Part shown: piece by piece, positions 63,337 to 64,000 of the stretch
Numbering within the stretch: position 1 is the first letter of the stretch
How the letters are laid out: every line of letters begins with the position of its first letter
Assembly: GCA_902627055.1 (NCBI GenBank)
Contig: CACOHS010000003.1
Coordinates: 1 to 64,000, forward strand
From: an uncultured SAR86 cluster bacterium
Lineage (GTDB): Bacteria; Pseudomonadota; Gammaproteobacteria; Magnimaribacterales; D2472
Direction: 5' to 3'
DNA length: 64,000 nucleotides
Notes under the pieces: generated by a model
Seen by the model: the letters and a program-made list of their open reading frames with translations, nothing else
Database searches by the model: none
What the model was told of the DNA's origin: nothing
Program-made: the position numbers and the translations under genes

Positions 63337-64000
63337 TTATAAAATAAAAAATGGAAAAATTATTACGGTTAATAATACAGCTAGTTGAATCAAAATAAAG
63401 GGAACAACACCTTTGTATATATCTGTTGTTTTTATACTTTCATCTGCTACTCCTCTAAGATAAAACAAGGAGAACCCAAAGGGAGGAGTTAAGAAAGAGG
63501 TTTGCAAATTAATCGCCATCAATATTCCAAGCCAGACTGGATCAAAGCCCATCATTAAAAGTGGGGGCGCTACCAAGGGAATAACGACATAGCAAATTTC
63601 TATAAAATCTAAGATAAAACCAAAGAGAAAGATTGCTAATAGAATAAATAATAAAGCTGTGTATTTGCCCCCTGGCATCATCTCAAAAATTTGATCAACT
63701 AAAAGATCGCCACCCACTCCTCTAAAAATTAAAGAGAAAATTGAAGCACCAATAAGAATACTAAAAATCATAGTGGTTACAGTCGCAGCTTTATAACTTG
63801 TTACTCTTATAAGCTCTAAATTTAAACTACCATTTAAAGCTGAAATGATGAGCGCTCCAAAAGCTCCAACTCCTGCTGCTTCAGTTGGAGTGGCTATTCC
63901 AGCAATAATGGATCCAAGCACTACAAAAATAAGGGTTGCAGGTGGGAGAAGAGTTTTGAATATATTCACTTCATCTACAATTTCATCTGTATGAACGAAT
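63337..64000 (-). CDS. TRAP transporter large permease (DctM family), truncated by window end
   Basis: TPTEAAGVGAFGALI, DFIEICYVVIPLVAPPLLMMGFDPVWLGILMAINLQTSFLTPPFGFSLFYLRG; frame stays open to window edge. Confidence 0.9.
   Translation of the reverse strand, partial: FVHTDEIVDEVNIFKTLLPPATLIFVVLGSIIAGIATPTEAAGVGAFGALIISALNGSLNLELIRVTSYKAATVTTMIFSILIGASIFSLIFRGVGGDLLVDQIFEMMPGGKYTALLFILLAIFLFGFILDFIEICYVVIPLVAPPLLMMGFDPVWLGILMAINLQTSFLTPPFGFSLFYLRGVADESIKTTDIYKGVVPFILIQLAVLLTVIIFPFFIL

Overview
AT-rich bacterial chromosome segment. Gene content and protein style suggest a marine gammaproteobacterium of SAR86 type, but that is inference only. The first ~17 kb is a conserved block: yidD(end)-yidC-mnmE-mnmG-rsmG-parA-parB-atpIBEFHAGDC-glmU-glmS. 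From ~17 to 57 kb is mixed accessory content: small membrane proteins, cupins, hydrolases, a TonB-dependent receptor, a BCCT transporter, a TPR-sulfotransferase, a homocysteine S-methyltransferase, MsrA/MsrB, phospholipid synthesis genes, and a prolyl-4-hydroxylase-like gene divergent from a GT60/GlcNAc-transferase-like gene. The end holds hexR, uvrD, a TRAP substrate-binding protein, lipB, lipA and a truncated TRAP permease. No tRNA, rRNA or CRISPR array was seen. Best candidates for undescribed biology: (1) a divergent P4H / Skp1-type GlcNAc-transferase pair with a perfect dyad between the genes; (2) a ~1.35 kb segment with nine exact RTGNGTACA motifs around an integrase-N-terminus-like protein that lacks a recombinase catalytic domain and ends in a TM helix; (3) a 14-codon polycysteine ORF (MCECCKCCNCDCCK) upstream of gloB, with a hairpin over its stop codon; (4) a structured 5' UTR upstream of a homocysteine S-methyltransferase that could pair with its Shine-Dalgarno.
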